Positions 6,458 through 13,216 of a stretch of DNA of 15,291 nt are shown one piece after another. The position numbers and the translations under genes are program-made. A model generated the notes under the pieces. That model saw nothing but the letters and a program-made list of their open reading frames with translations. It was not told where the DNA came from and did not search any database. The DNA is from UBA11858 sp964589145 (GTDB lineage Bacteria; Chloroflexota; Anaerolineae; Anaerolineales; UBA11858). The DNA is taken from the NCBI GenBank assembly GCA_964589145.1, contig CAZPSL010000149.1, forward strand, positions 1 through 15,291, read 5' to 3'. Every line of letters starts with the position of its first letter. Position 1 is the first letter of the stretch.

Positions 6458-7354
6458 ATGGAAATGCGCTCTGACCAACTCATAATCATTCGCGGTGGCG
6501 GGGATCTGGCAAGCGGAACGGCATGGCGGCTGTACCATGCCGGATTGCGGCTGCTGATTACGGAACAACCCAAACCGCTTGCCGTGCGGCGGATGGTCTC
6601 GTTTTGCGAGGCCGTATATCGCGGGGCAATCACCGTAGAGGGCGTCACCGCCCGCCGGGCAGAAACCATCGCACAGGCACAAACAATCCTTGCCGCGGGG
6701 GAAATCCCCGTTGTGGTGGACCCAACATTGTCGGTGGTGGGCACTCCCACAGCAGACAGCAGGAATCGCACATCGGGTATTTGGTCTTCGTCTTCCTCCC
6801 GTCCGGCGTCTGACGGGCTGCGCCCGCTGGTTATCGTGGATGCCCGCATGACCAAACTCCCGCCTGAACCTGGCGCAATGAATCTCGCTCCGTTTGTTAT
6901 CGGGTTAGGGCCGGGTTTTGTTGCCGGTGATAACTGTCACGCTGTTATTGAAACCAATCGCGGGCACTTTCTCGGACGCGTTATCTGGGATGGCCCTCCC
7001 CAGCCGGATACCGGCATCCCTGGTGCGGTCAGGCGACACCAGTCCGACCGCGTACTGCGCGCACCAGCGGATGGGATTCTTAAAACCCGTGTTGAACTTG
7101 GGGAGCGACTCCACAAGGGACAAGTGATTGCCGAAGTTGCCGGGCAGCCCGTCACTGCTGCATTTGACGGCATCCTGCGCGGCCTGCTCCATGATGGTCT
7201 GCGGGTTACACGCGGCCTCAAAATCGGTGATCTGGACCCCCGGCTGGATCCCCGCTACGCCCGCACCATCTCCGAAAAGTCTCTGGCGATTGGCGGCGGC
7301 GTACTCGAGGCGCTGCTTACCCGCCCCGAAATCCGCGCCCGCCTGTGGAACTGA
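6458..7354 (+). CDS. yqeB: YqeB-family (EF2563) selenium-dependent molybdenum hydroxylase accessory protein
   Basis: A 298-residue protein. I12-R-G-G-G-D-L-A-S-G near the N-terminus, then LITEQPKPLAVRRMVSFCEAVYRG and VEGVTA, are hallmarks of the YqeB/EF2563 family. The later part (VIGLGPGF, APADGILKTRVELGERLHKG, FDGILRGLLHDGLRV) contains a lipoyl-like beta segment. Family members accompany YqeC, a MocA-like nucleotidyltransferase and SelD in genomes that make labile-selenium molybdenum hydroxylases (xanthine or purine dehydrogenases); the chemical step of YqeB itself is not settled. Residues about 95-122 (GTPTADSRNRTSGIWSSSSS onward) are a low-complexity insertion not expected in the family, which is normally about 260-270 residues. 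An in-frame upstream ATG exists (6377) but lies in repeat DNA; 6458 fits the promoter. Its last 10 bases overlap the next gene. Confidence 0.85.
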   Translation: MEMRSDQLIIIRGGGDLASGTAWRLYHAGLRLLITEQPKPLAVRRMVSFCEAVYRGAITVEGVTARRAETIAQAQTILAAGEIPVVVDPTLSVVGTPTADSRNRTSGIWSSSSSRPASDGLRPLVIVDARMTKLPPEPGAMNLAPFVIGLGPGFVAGDNCHAVIETNRGHFLGRVIWDGPPQPDTGIPGAVRRHQSDRVLRAPADGILKTRVELGERLHKGQVIAEVAGQPVTAAFDGILRGLLHDGLRVTRGLKIGDLDPRLDPRYARTISEKSLAIGGGVLEALLTRPEIRARLWN

Positions 7355-8715
7355 CCCGTGCATTGCGTCTTCACCGGCCTGGTTTTGCTCCTGTTGTAGC
7401 ATTTGTCGGCGCAGGGGGCAAAACCACAGCCATGTTTCAAACCGCCCGCGGACTTCCGGATGCGCTGCTTGCCTGCACCACACATTTGGCCGCGGAACAA
7501 CTATCGCTGGCCGGATGCCACTTTTTTGAATGCGACTGGAACGCAGAGAGTCTACAGAACGCGGTCAACTTGCATTCAACCGTTCTGGTTACCGGGCTCG
7601 AAGAAGACGGTACGGGGCGTGTTCAGGGGGTAACTTGTGAAACCCTGGAGCGTCTTCGTACACATGCCGGAGCATGGGAGGTTCCTCTGCTTGTCGAAGC
7701 CGACGGGTCGCGGCAATTACCGCTCAAGGCACCTGCTTCCCATGAACCGCCCATCCCCGATTTTGCGGATATTGTAATTGTTGTGGCGGGTCTCTCCGCC
7801 TTGGGGCGGCCTCTCGGCCCCGAAACCGTGCACCGCTCGCAGATTTTTGCCGGTTTGGGCGATGTGCGTCCTGGTGAAATCATTACCCCTGATGCTCTGA
7901 TACGCGTGCTGCGGCATCCGCTGGGCGGTCTGAAAAATATCCCGAAAAATGCGCGCCGCATCGCTCTGCTCACACAGGCCAACACCCCGGAACGGCAAGC
8001 CCTTGCCCGTCGTTTGGCGCAGCACCTGATACCTGCTTATGATGCGGTACTGATTGGCACCCGCGGGCAATCTCAAAATTCCGGTGCGTCAACCGCAATC
8101 TCTATCGAAGCCGTGTACGAGCCTGTAGCGGCTGTAATTCTCGCTGCGGGCGGCTCGCGGCGGTTTGGGCAACCCAAGCAACTTTTGATGTGGCAGGGCA
8201 AACCGCTGGTGTGGCATGTGGCAAAGCAGGCGGTAGAGGCCGGTTTGTCCCCTGTAGTAGCGGTTTGCGGAGAAACGTGCAGGCAGGTTCGGGCGGTGCT
8301 GCGCGGCCTGCCGGTGAGGGTGATCCCAAACCCGGTGTGGGCACAGGGGCAATCCACCTCTGTCCGGGCGGGCGTGCAGGCGGTATCTGCCAAAAGCGGA
8401 GGCATTCTCTTCCTTTTGGCAGACCAGCCTCAGGTTCCGGCTGCGCTGCTCCGCCTTTTGGTGGAGGAACATGCCCGAAGTCTCGCACCTGTAATCGGAC
8501 CGCTGTTCAACGGCAGGCCAGGAAATCCCGTATTGTTTGACCGTTCCACCTTCAGTGATTTGTGCCGTCTGCATGGGGATACCGGCGGGCGGGCGCTGTT
8601 TGGGCGTTACCCGCCGCGCTGGCTGACATGGACAGACGACCGGCCGCTGCTGGATGTGGATACCCCCGAAGATTACCAGCGGCTGCTGGCAACAGAGTTG
8701 CAGACAGACGAGTAA
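7345..8715 (+). CDS. YqeC-MocA fusion: selenium cofactor protein YqeC joined to molybdenum cofactor cytidylyltransferase-like domain
   Basis: A 456-residue protein starting with GTG 10 bp inside the end of yqeB (translationally coupled). Domain 1 (about 1-250) is YqeC: P-loop-like G22-A-G-G-K-T-T, then LVEADGSRQLPLKAP and a C-terminal Rossmann-like part. Domain 2 (about 258-456) is a MobA/MocA-type nucleotidyltransferase: AVILAAGGSRRFGQPKQLL, FLLADQPQV (metal-binding Asp), GRPGNPVLF, GDTGGRALF and LDVDTPEDY. MocA-type enzymes attach CMP to molybdopterin for xanthine-dehydrogenase-family enzymes. The fusion physically links the selenium-trait marker to cofactor maturation. No hydroxylase subunit or SelD is in the window, so the target enzyme must be encoded elsewhere. 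Confidence 0.87.
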   Translation: MELTRALRLHRPGFAPVVAFVGAGGKTTAMFQTARGLPDALLACTTHLAAEQLSLAGCHFFECDWNAESLQNAVNLHSTVLVTGLEEDGTGRVQGVTCETLERLRTHAGAWEVPLLVEADGSRQLPLKAPASHEPPIPDFADIVIVVAGLSALGRPLGPETVHRSQIFAGLGDVRPGEIITPDALIRVLRHPLGGLKNIPKNARRIALLTQANTPERQALARRLAQHLIPAYDAVLIGTRGQSQNSGASTAISIEAVYEPVAAVILAAGGSRRFGQPKQLLMWQGKPLVWHVAKQAVEAGLSPVVAVCGETCRQVRAVLRGLPVRVIPNPVWAQGQSTSVRAGVQAVSAKSGGILFLLADQPQVPAALLRLLVEEHARSLAPVIGPLFNGRPGNPVLFDRSTFSDLCRLHGDTGGRALFGRYPPRWLTWTDDRPLLDVDTPEDYQRLLATELQTDE

Positions 8716-8762
8716 CAGGCATCTGTGCTGCTGCCCTTGCTCTGCCATGGGACTTTTATCCC

Positions 8763-8791
8763 TTGTGTTTTGGGCGATATTATGCTATTTT
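8763..8791 (+). promoter_or_regulatory. extended -10 promoter for the receiver-thpR pair
   Basis: TTGTGT (8763-8768), a 17-bp spacer and TATTTT (8786-8791), with TG one base upstream of the -10 (TGCTATTTT). The predicted start near 8798 leaves a leader of about 28 nt that includes the AGGAG ribosome binding site before GTG at 8826. The rest of the gap 8716-8825 shows nothing else. Confidence 0.6.
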
Positions 8792-8825
8792 ACAACCATG
8801 CACAGCAAGACAAAGGAGAAACTGC

Positions 8826-9227
8826 GTGAGTAAAATTGAGCCAAAAAAAATCATAATTGTCGAGGATGAACCGGATACCGCGGAAATGTTTGCCGAGATG
8901 ATGCGGTTAAGCGGTCATCAGGTACTCAAATCGTATGGCGGCACCCCGGCAATTGCGTTGATTTCGCACGAAGTTCCCGACGTAGTTGTGTTGGATGTTA
9001 TGATGCCTGATCTCTCCGGGCTGGAGGTATTGCGGTACATTCGCCGCGACCCGCGGCTTGAGCAAATTCCCGTTATCGTCGTCTCGGCAAAAAGTCTGCC
9101 TTCCGATATCAAGGACGGGCTGGACGCAGGAGCGAATATTTACCTCACCAAACCGGTTGCTTTTCAGGACCTGAATGCTGCCGTTCGTCGGGTGCTGGAA
9201 TCTTTCACGGGAGCGCAGGGTGCGTAA
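8826..9227 (+). CDS. single-domain response regulator (CheY-like receiver)
   Basis: A 133-residue receiver with no output domain. E13-D14 form the acidic pocket, D57 (VVLDVMMPDLSG) is the phospho-acceptor, S87 (VVSAKS) the switch Ser/Thr position and K109-P110 (YLTKP) the conserved lysine-proline. Receivers like this accept phosphate from a histidine kinase and signal by protein contact. No kinase is nearby, so the partner is encoded elsewhere. GTG at 8826 is chosen because AGGAG ends about 8 nt upstream and the open frame further upstream crosses the promoter. The stop TAA overlaps the next ATG by one base. Confidence 0.88.
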   Translation: MSKIEPKKIIIVEDEPDTAEMFAEMMRLSGHQVLKSYGGTPAIALISHEVPDVVVLDVMMPDLSGLEVLRYIRRDPRLEQIPVIVVSAKSLPSDIKDGLDAGANIYLTKPVAFQDLNAAVRRVLESFTGAQGA

Positions 9228-9808
9228 TGTCTGTCATTCGGGCTTTTATCGCGATTGAACTAACGCCGGAGGTCCAAAACAGCCTGGAAAAGGTGAGCCG
9301 AAAATTGCAGGCACAGGTGAACGCGCGGGTGGTTCGCTGGGTGCCGCCGGAAAATATTCACCTGACCCTCAAGTTCTTGGGGGATGTTTCTGTCAAAAAC
9401 CTGGACGTTTTGCAGGAGTTGATTGCCGGGGAGGCTGCACAGCACAAACCGATGGAATTCAGTGTAGGCGGGCTGGGCGCGTTCCCGAAAACACGCCGTC
9501 CACGCGTCATTTGGGTGGGGATCGAAGCCCCGGCAGAATTGCATGCCCTTCAGCGCAGCATTGAAGCCCGCACAACCCGCATCGGCTACCCGCCGGATAA
9601 CCGGCCCTTTTCCCCGCATTTGACAATCGGACGCGTCAACCGCTCTGCCTCCCCGGAAGACATTCGCAACATCGGAGATGTGCTCAACGCCATGCCTGTC
9701 GGATTTTTGGGCGCGGTACGGGTACAGGCTGTTCATCTGTTCAAAAGTGATTTGCGCCCTACCGGTGCGGTGTACAGCAAAATTTTCACCACTCCCTTGG
9801 CGGGGTGA
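9227..9808 (+). CDS. thpR: RNA 2',3'-cyclic phosphodiesterase (LigT/2H family)
   Basis: A 193-residue protein with both catalytic histidine motifs of the 2H phosphoesterase superfamily, H45-L-T47 (NIHLTLKFLG) and H131-L-T133 (FSPHLTIGR), at the usual spacing and at the usual family length. The N-terminus RAFIAIEL is typical of bacterial ThpR/LigT. The enzyme opens 2',3'-cyclic phosphate ends of RNA to 2'-phosphates. Its ATG overlaps the receiver stop codon (TAATG), so the two genes are co-transcribed and probably coupled; any functional link to two-component signalling is inference. Transcription ends at the hairpin 9892-9925. Confidence 0.92.
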   Translation: MSVIRAFIAIELTPEVQNSLEKVSRKLQAQVNARVVRWVPPENIHLTLKFLGDVSVKNLDVLQELIAGEAAQHKPMEFSVGGLGAFPKTRRPRVIWVGIEAPAELHALQRSIEARTTRIGYPPDNRPFSPHLTIGRVNRSASPEDIRNIGDVLNAMPVGFLGAVRVQAVHLFKSDLRPTGAVYSKIFTTPLAG

Positions 9809-9891
9809 TAGCGCACATTTCGGGGAACACGGGGGCAAACCACCCGCAGCACACCTCCGTGCCCCCTGCAAACCATCACAAACTCGCCATA

Positions 9892-9925
9892 AAAACGGGC
9901 TGCCTGACCACAGGCAGCCCGTTTT
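9892..9925. terminator. bidirectional rho-independent terminator
   Basis: A 15-bp perfect stem (aaaacgggctgcctg / caggcagcccgtttt) with loop acca, followed by a T-rich run on the plus strand (attttt) and, because the arms begin with A and end with T, also usable on the minus strand. It lies between the convergent thpR and lutBC genes. Confidence 0.9.
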
Positions 9926-9941
9926 ATTTTTGAGAAACCAA

Positions 9942-12053
9942 CTACACGCAGAAGACCACCACTTCCCCCGGCCCGTGTACGCCGATGGTCAGTGTCATCT
10001 CGATATCGGCGGTGCGGGAAGGCCCGCTCACCAGCGCCACTGACGACGCCGAGCGTACCTGCGGCAGCCGGAGTACATCCGCCATGCGGGGATAGATGTC
10101 CGCTTCCCGCAGGATCGCCAGGTGGATTTCGGGGAGCAGCGAGGCCGACAGGATTTTCCCCGGCCCGGAGGGGATCACCAGCGTGCCCGTTTCGGCGATT
10201 CCCGCCGCCGCGCCGGAGATTCCCACCCGGATTTCGGGGCGCGGCTCGTTATAAATCGTGATTCCCGCCGCCCGCAGGGATTCCGCCAGGCCTGCCGGGA
10301 GCGAAGTATCCTCCCAGGCCATGACGGCATCTGCGCCGTGTTCCGTCAAAAACGCCAGAATTTGGGGGGTCAGTTCCGCCTCCGAACAGCGGATGAAGGC
10401 ACCGCTCAGGGCTTCGAGTTCGCGCTGGAAGCGGGCGGTTGGGGGTTGGGAATTGGGAATTGGGGATTGGGGACTGGGGGTTGGGGATTGGGGACTGGGG
10501 ATTGGGGGTTGGGGATTAGGGATTGGGAATTGGGGACTGGGGGTTGGGGAAGTTTCCAATTTACCACTCCCCAATTCACCAGCGCTCCAGCGCTCCCGAA
10601 ACGTCTTCGCTGCGGGGCGGGGGAAATCTTTGGCATAGCCCCAGCCCGTGAAGGCCGGGAGTGACATCCACGGGCTGCGCGGGGACCAGATTCGCCCCAG
10701 GGTGGCGGCCAACTTCTGGGCCGCGGTGAACCGTCTCGGCCCCGATGCGAACCACGCAAAGCCGCGCAATCCCCAGCGAACCGTCCAGGGCAGCCCGATT
10801 CCTTCAGGGGGGCGCTCCCTCCCCCGTCCTCCATCCCCCGTCTCCCGTCCTCGGTCCTCCGTCCCCCAGTCACCAACCCTCCCCGCGCGGACGCGCAGCA
10901 GCAGGCCCGGCAGGTCAATATCCACCGGGCAGTTTTCCTTGCAGAAGCCGCAAATGGTGCAGGCCTGGGCGAGATGCCCGAAGTTCTCCACGCCGAAGAG
11001 CGCCGGGGAGAGCGCCGACCCGATGGGGCCGGGGTAAGGCGTGTGCGTGCCGTCTGCGCCGACGTAGGCGTGTCCGCCGATTTCGCGGAAGACGGGGCAG
11101 GCATTGAGGCAGGCGCCACAGCGGATGCACATCAGGGCGTCGTTGAGCGGGGTGCCGCGGATGGCGGAGCGGCCGTTATCCACCAGCACCAGATGGCGTT
11201 CCTGCGCCCCGTCGAGTTCGTCCGCCCGCCGGGGGCCGCGGATGATTTGCGTGTAAACCGTGATATTCTGCCCGGTGGCGGAGCGCGGCAGCAGCGCCAG
11301 CAGCAGAGCGAGGTCGTCGTAGGTGGGAGCGAGACGCTCCACGCCCATCAGGGCAATGTGAACCGGCGGCACGGTAGTGACCATGCGCCCGTTGCCCTCG
11401 TTGGTGACGATGCAGATTGCGCCGTCTTCCGCCACGCCGAAATTGACCCCCGACAGGCCGATGTCGGCGCTGAGGAAGGTCTCGCGCAGGGCGGCGCGGG
11501 CGGCATCGGTCATGGTGGGGATGTCGTCGGTGAGGGGGATGCCCAGTTTTTCGTGGAAGGTTTCGCCCACCTGCCGGCGGCGGAGGTGCACCGCGGGGGT
11601 GATGATATGCGAGGGCGGTTCCCCGCGCAGTTGGATGATGTACTCGCCCAGGTCGGTTTCCACCGCCCGGATGCCTGCCGCTTCCAGGGCGCGGTTCAAC
11701 TCGATTTCCTCGCTGACCATCGTCTTGGATTTGGCGACCAGCCGCGCCCCGTGCGCTTCGACGATTTCCAGCACGATGCGGCGGGCTTCGGCGGCATCGG
11801 CGGCGCGGTGGAGGATGAATCCGTTGTTTTGGGCGTTGGCGATAAACTCGTTGAGATACCGCTCATGGTTGGCAATCACCTCCGCCCGGACGGCGTGGGC
11901 GCGCTGCCGCAGGCTCTCCAGATCTTCGGGCAGGGAGGCGAAAGCGGTGCGCCGCGCTTCGATGCGCCGCTCGGCGTTTTTGTCAAGGGCGGCTTGCAGG
12001 TTCGGGTCAGCGAGGGATTTGCGGATTTGGGTGCGGAAGGTGTCAGTCATCAT
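9942..12053 (-). CDS. LutB-LutC fusion: lactate-utilisation iron-sulfur protein with two LUD domains
   Basis: A 703-residue protein. Residues 1-300 are a LutB-type LUD domain (KSKTMVSEEIELN, ETDLGEYIIQLRGEPPSHI, NEGNGRM). Two 4Fe-4S motifs follow: C309-x2-C312-x2-C315-x3-C319-P and C365-x2-C368-x2-C371-x3-C375-P. After a Pro-rich linker, residues about 540-703 form a LutC-type LUD domain (GITIYNEPRPEIRVGISGAA, ETGTLVIPSG, LPEIHLAIL). With LutA these proteins oxidise L-lactate to pyruvate; LutB and LutC are normally separate. Two low-complexity insertions interrupt it (residues about 391-418 and 485-538), the second encoded by a heptamer array. The start at 12053 overlaps the endonuclease stop (ATGA); the next codon is also ATG, and no clear Shine-Dalgarno precedes either. 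Confidence 0.88.
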   Translation of the reverse strand: MMTDTFRTQIRKSLADPNLQAALDKNAERRIEARRTAFASLPEDLESLRQRAHAVRAEVIANHERYLNEFIANAQNNGFILHRAADAAEARRIVLEIVEAHGARLVAKSKTMVSEEIELNRALEAAGIRAVETDLGEYIIQLRGEPPSHIITPAVHLRRRQVGETFHEKLGIPLTDDIPTMTDAARAALRETFLSADIGLSGVNFGVAEDGAICIVTNEGNGRMVTTVPPVHIALMGVERLAPTYDDLALLLALLPRSATGQNITVYTQIIRGPRRADELDGAQERHLVLVDNGRSAIRGTPLNDALMCIRCGACLNACPVFREIGGHAYVGADGTHTPYPGPIGSALSPALFGVENFGHLAQACTICGFCKENCPVDIDLPGLLLRVRAGRVGDWGTEDRGRETGDGGRGRERPPEGIGLPWTVRWGLRGFAWFASGPRRFTAAQKLAATLGRIWSPRSPWMSLPAFTGWGYAKDFPRPAAKTFRERWSAGELGSGKLETSPTPSPQFPIPNPQPPIPSPQSPTPSPQSPIPNSQPPTARFQRELEALSGAFIRCSEAELTPQILAFLTEHGADAVMAWEDTSLPAGLAESLRAAGITIYNEPRPEIRVGISGAAAGIAETGTLVIPSGPGKILSASLLPEIHLAILREADIYPRMADVLRLPQVRSASSVALVSGPSRTADIEMTLTIGVHGPGEVVVFCV
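10441..10545. repeat. 15-unit GGGGRYT heptanucleotide tandem array inside lutBC
   Basis: On the plus strand, 15 consecutive 7-mers can be read: gggggtt, gggaatt, gggaatt, ggggatt, ggggact and so on, mostly GGGGATT, GGGGACT and GGGGGTT. The 105 bp equal 35 codons, so the lutBC frame (minus strand) is kept, giving a heptapeptide-like Pro/Ser/Asn/Gln pattern (PNPQPPI, PSPQSPT, PSPQSPI). The reverse complement CCCCARY matches the heptamer known in cyanobacteria as STRR1. The G-runs with 3-nt spacers also fit a G-quadruplex pattern on the template strand. Confidence 0.92.
10800..10883. repeat. low-complexity insertion in lutBC after the second iron-sulfur motif
   Basis: A C/T-rich tract on the plus strand built from ccccgtcctcc / cccgtctcccgtcct-like words encodes Gly/Arg/Glu/Asp-rich residues about 391-418 (AGRVGDWGTEDRGRETG) in a place where LutB homologues have none. 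It begins RVGDWG, whose DNA includes gactggg, a word of the heptamer family. Confidence 0.6.
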
Positions 12054-12847
12054 GGGGTGGCCTGTGATACTTTCTGCCATTGTTCAGGAAAATATGCTTC
12101 CACACGGGCAAGTACTCCGTGCGGGCTTTCAGGTGGTAAAGGTTCCAGTCGGAATGGGCGAGATTTCCAAACGGCATCCTGTACCCGTGGATAGTATTTC
12201 AGCTGTCCACCAGATTCGCCATACCACTCAAAAACTTTCCCTCGGGAGTCTTCTCCTCGTAAGTGATTTCCCATCTGGCCGCTCTTGGTCAGTGGAAATC
12301 GCCAATTCAGATTGCGGGGATCAGGCAATTGATGGGGAAACTGAAAAAGTTGGTAAACCCCCTGTTTGTTCCACAAAAGTACAAGGTAAAAACTACTGGC
12401 AAGATCGATATATACCCCCATTTGGTCTGATGCGTTTTCATGCCATTGGTTCACCAGCGAAATAATCGCTTTTCCCACCAAATCAGGATGTTTTTTGTAG
12501 TTCCGCTCATTGAGTTCAGGATGCAACTTGATTGCTGTCCAAAAGTGCCTGGCCGCATTAGAAAGTTCCAACGGGACAACACTTTGCTCTGCTGGATTTC
12601 GTTTTAGTTCACGACGCATCTTGCATGAAATACCGTAGTAACTTTGTCCTCCTGTAGGAACCAGCACATCGAAAATAGCCTTGCTTTCCTGGGCTAAACC
12701 TTCAAATATCAAAGATACGGAGCGCTCAAAATTGCGCCAGCCGGGAAGCGTGCTTCCGTCTGGGCGAGCAAGTTGTCCGCTTCCATCCTGATAAACACTT
12801 AATACCAGACGCAATTTTTCAACATCAGTTAATGTCAATTTTCTCAT
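12050..12847 (-). CDS. probable type II restriction endonuclease (PD-(D/E)XK-like)
   Basis: A 265-residue protein I cannot assign to a named enzyme. A nuclease-like core is visible: FE41 in W37RNFERSVSLIFEGL, then F59-D60-V-L-V-P, then Y-G-I-S74-C-K76. This D-x(n)-(E/S)-x-K pattern is a PD-(D/E)XK variant in which the middle acid is replaced by Ser (SCK). Its position supports an endonuclease: it is directly coupled to a controller-type HTH gene (its ATG overlaps that gene's TGA) and divergent from a DNA adenine methyltransferase. Base composition is visibly more A/T-rich than the lut genes on either side. Its own TGA overlaps the lutBC ATG. Length is ordinary for type IIP enzymes. Recognition sequence unknown. 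Confidence 0.7.
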   Translation of the reverse strand: MRKLTLTDVEKLRLVLSVYQDGSGQLARPDGSTLPGWRNFERSVSLIFEGLAQESKAIFDVLVPTGGQSYYGISCKMRRELKRNPAEQSVVPLELSNAARHFWTAIKLHPELNERNYKKHPDLVGKAIISLVNQWHENASDQMGVYIDLASSFYLVLLWNKQGVYQLFQFPHQLPDPRNLNWRFPLTKSGQMGNHLRGEDSRGKVFEWYGESGGQLKYYPRVQDAVWKSRPFRLEPLPPESPHGVLARVEAYFPEQWQKVSQATP

Positions 12848-13080
12848 TGCGAATCGCTATGCTCCTGTACAACTTCCAAATCATCCTTAAGTAACTGGTC
12901 CGTACTAACATCGAACAAATCAGCGACTTTCAGTACAAAGGCTACAGTTGGGGTTTTCTTCCCCGATTCGATTTGGCTTATGTGGCTGTGCGCGGTATAC
13001 CCTAAAGCAACAGCCAGTTCCTTCAGCGTCATTTCGTGTTGTTTGCGCAGCACGCGCAACTTTTCTCCGAACCTTTTCAT
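12844..13080 (-). CDS. XRE-family HTH regulator, probable restriction-modification controller (C) protein
   Basis: A 78-residue protein, the size of known C proteins (about 80). A single Cro/C1-type HTH fills residues about 4-61 (KLRVLRKQHEMTLKELAVAL, SHISQIESGKKTP, ADLFDVSTDQLL). In C-regulated systems the protein delays then boosts endonuclease expression while repressing itself, giving the methyltransferase time to protect the genome. The gene sits directly upstream of, and overlaps, the endonuclease gene, and is divergent from the methylase, as in PvuII-type systems. ATG at 13080 is preferred (GGAAA 5 nt upstream) over an in-frame TTG at 13092, which has no ribosome binding site. Confidence 0.82.
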   Translation of the reverse strand: MKRFGEKLRVLRKQHEMTLKELAVALGYTAHSHISQIESGKKTPTVAFVLKVADLFDVSTDQLLKDDLEVVQEHSDSQ

Positions 13081-13135
13081 GTTGTTTTCCAACTGTTATT
13101 CGCAATGTAAAATGCTAAGCATGGTATAAATTTGG

Positions 13136-13164
13136 TTGACAAGTATGCTCTTTTATGCTAGAAT
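13136..13164 (+). promoter_or_regulatory. consensus promoter for the methyltransferase
   Basis: TTGACA (13136-13141, perfect), a 17-bp spacer and TAGAAT (13159-13164), with an extended TG one base upstream of the -10 (TGCTAGAAT). The predicted start is near 13171, leaving about 40 nt of leader. The overlapping TTGTCA on the minus strand (13142-13137) could serve as the -35 for the controller gene; its -10 is unclear (an atgct-a-agcat inverted repeat at 13112-13122 lies there). Confidence 0.8.
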
Positions 13165-13185
13165 GTCTCTACTAGAGACATTCTA
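13159..13185. promoter_or_regulatory. 27-bp perfect palindrome over the methyltransferase -10 (candidate operator)
   Basis: Arms tagaatgtctct (13159-13170) and agagacattcta (13174-13185) are exact reverse complements around act. The left arm is the -10 hexamer itself and the centre lies on the predicted start site. A dimeric HTH protein bound here would block the promoter, so it is a candidate C-protein or methyltransferase autoregulatory site. Confidence 0.75.
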
Positions 13186-13198
13186 GCGATATAATCCC

Positions 13199-13216
13199 AG
13201 GTGACTTGAGGTGACT
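13199..13216 (+). promoter_or_regulatory. tandem aggtgact repeat containing the methyltransferase ribosome binding site
   Basis: aggtgact occurs at 13199-13206 and 13209-13216, offset by 10 bp (one helical turn). The first AGGTGA is spaced 6 nt from the GTG at 13211, which decides that start; the second copy covers the start codon. A further TATAAT at 13190-13195 lies just upstream but has no -35. Confidence 0.5.

Noticed and set aside
10441..10545. CRISPR array
   Set aside because: The 7-bp units are contiguous with no spacers and lie inside a coding sequence.
10974..12194. 406-residue plus-strand open frame opposite lutBC
   Set aside because: It runs antisense to well-conserved LutB sequence and its composition is that expected of a GC-rich shadow frame.
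11377..12465. 362-residue plus-strand open frame across the lutBC/endonuclease junction
   Set aside because: It crosses two genes of different base composition and has no recognisable domain or ribosome binding site.
13081..13092. TTG start adding four residues to the controller protein
   Set aside because: No ribosome binding site before it, whereas ATG at 13080 has GGAAA at good spacing.
13190..13195. TATAAT as a second methyltransferase promoter
   Set aside because: No acceptable -35 at 16-18 bp; the upstream TTGACA-17-TAGAAT promoter is far better.
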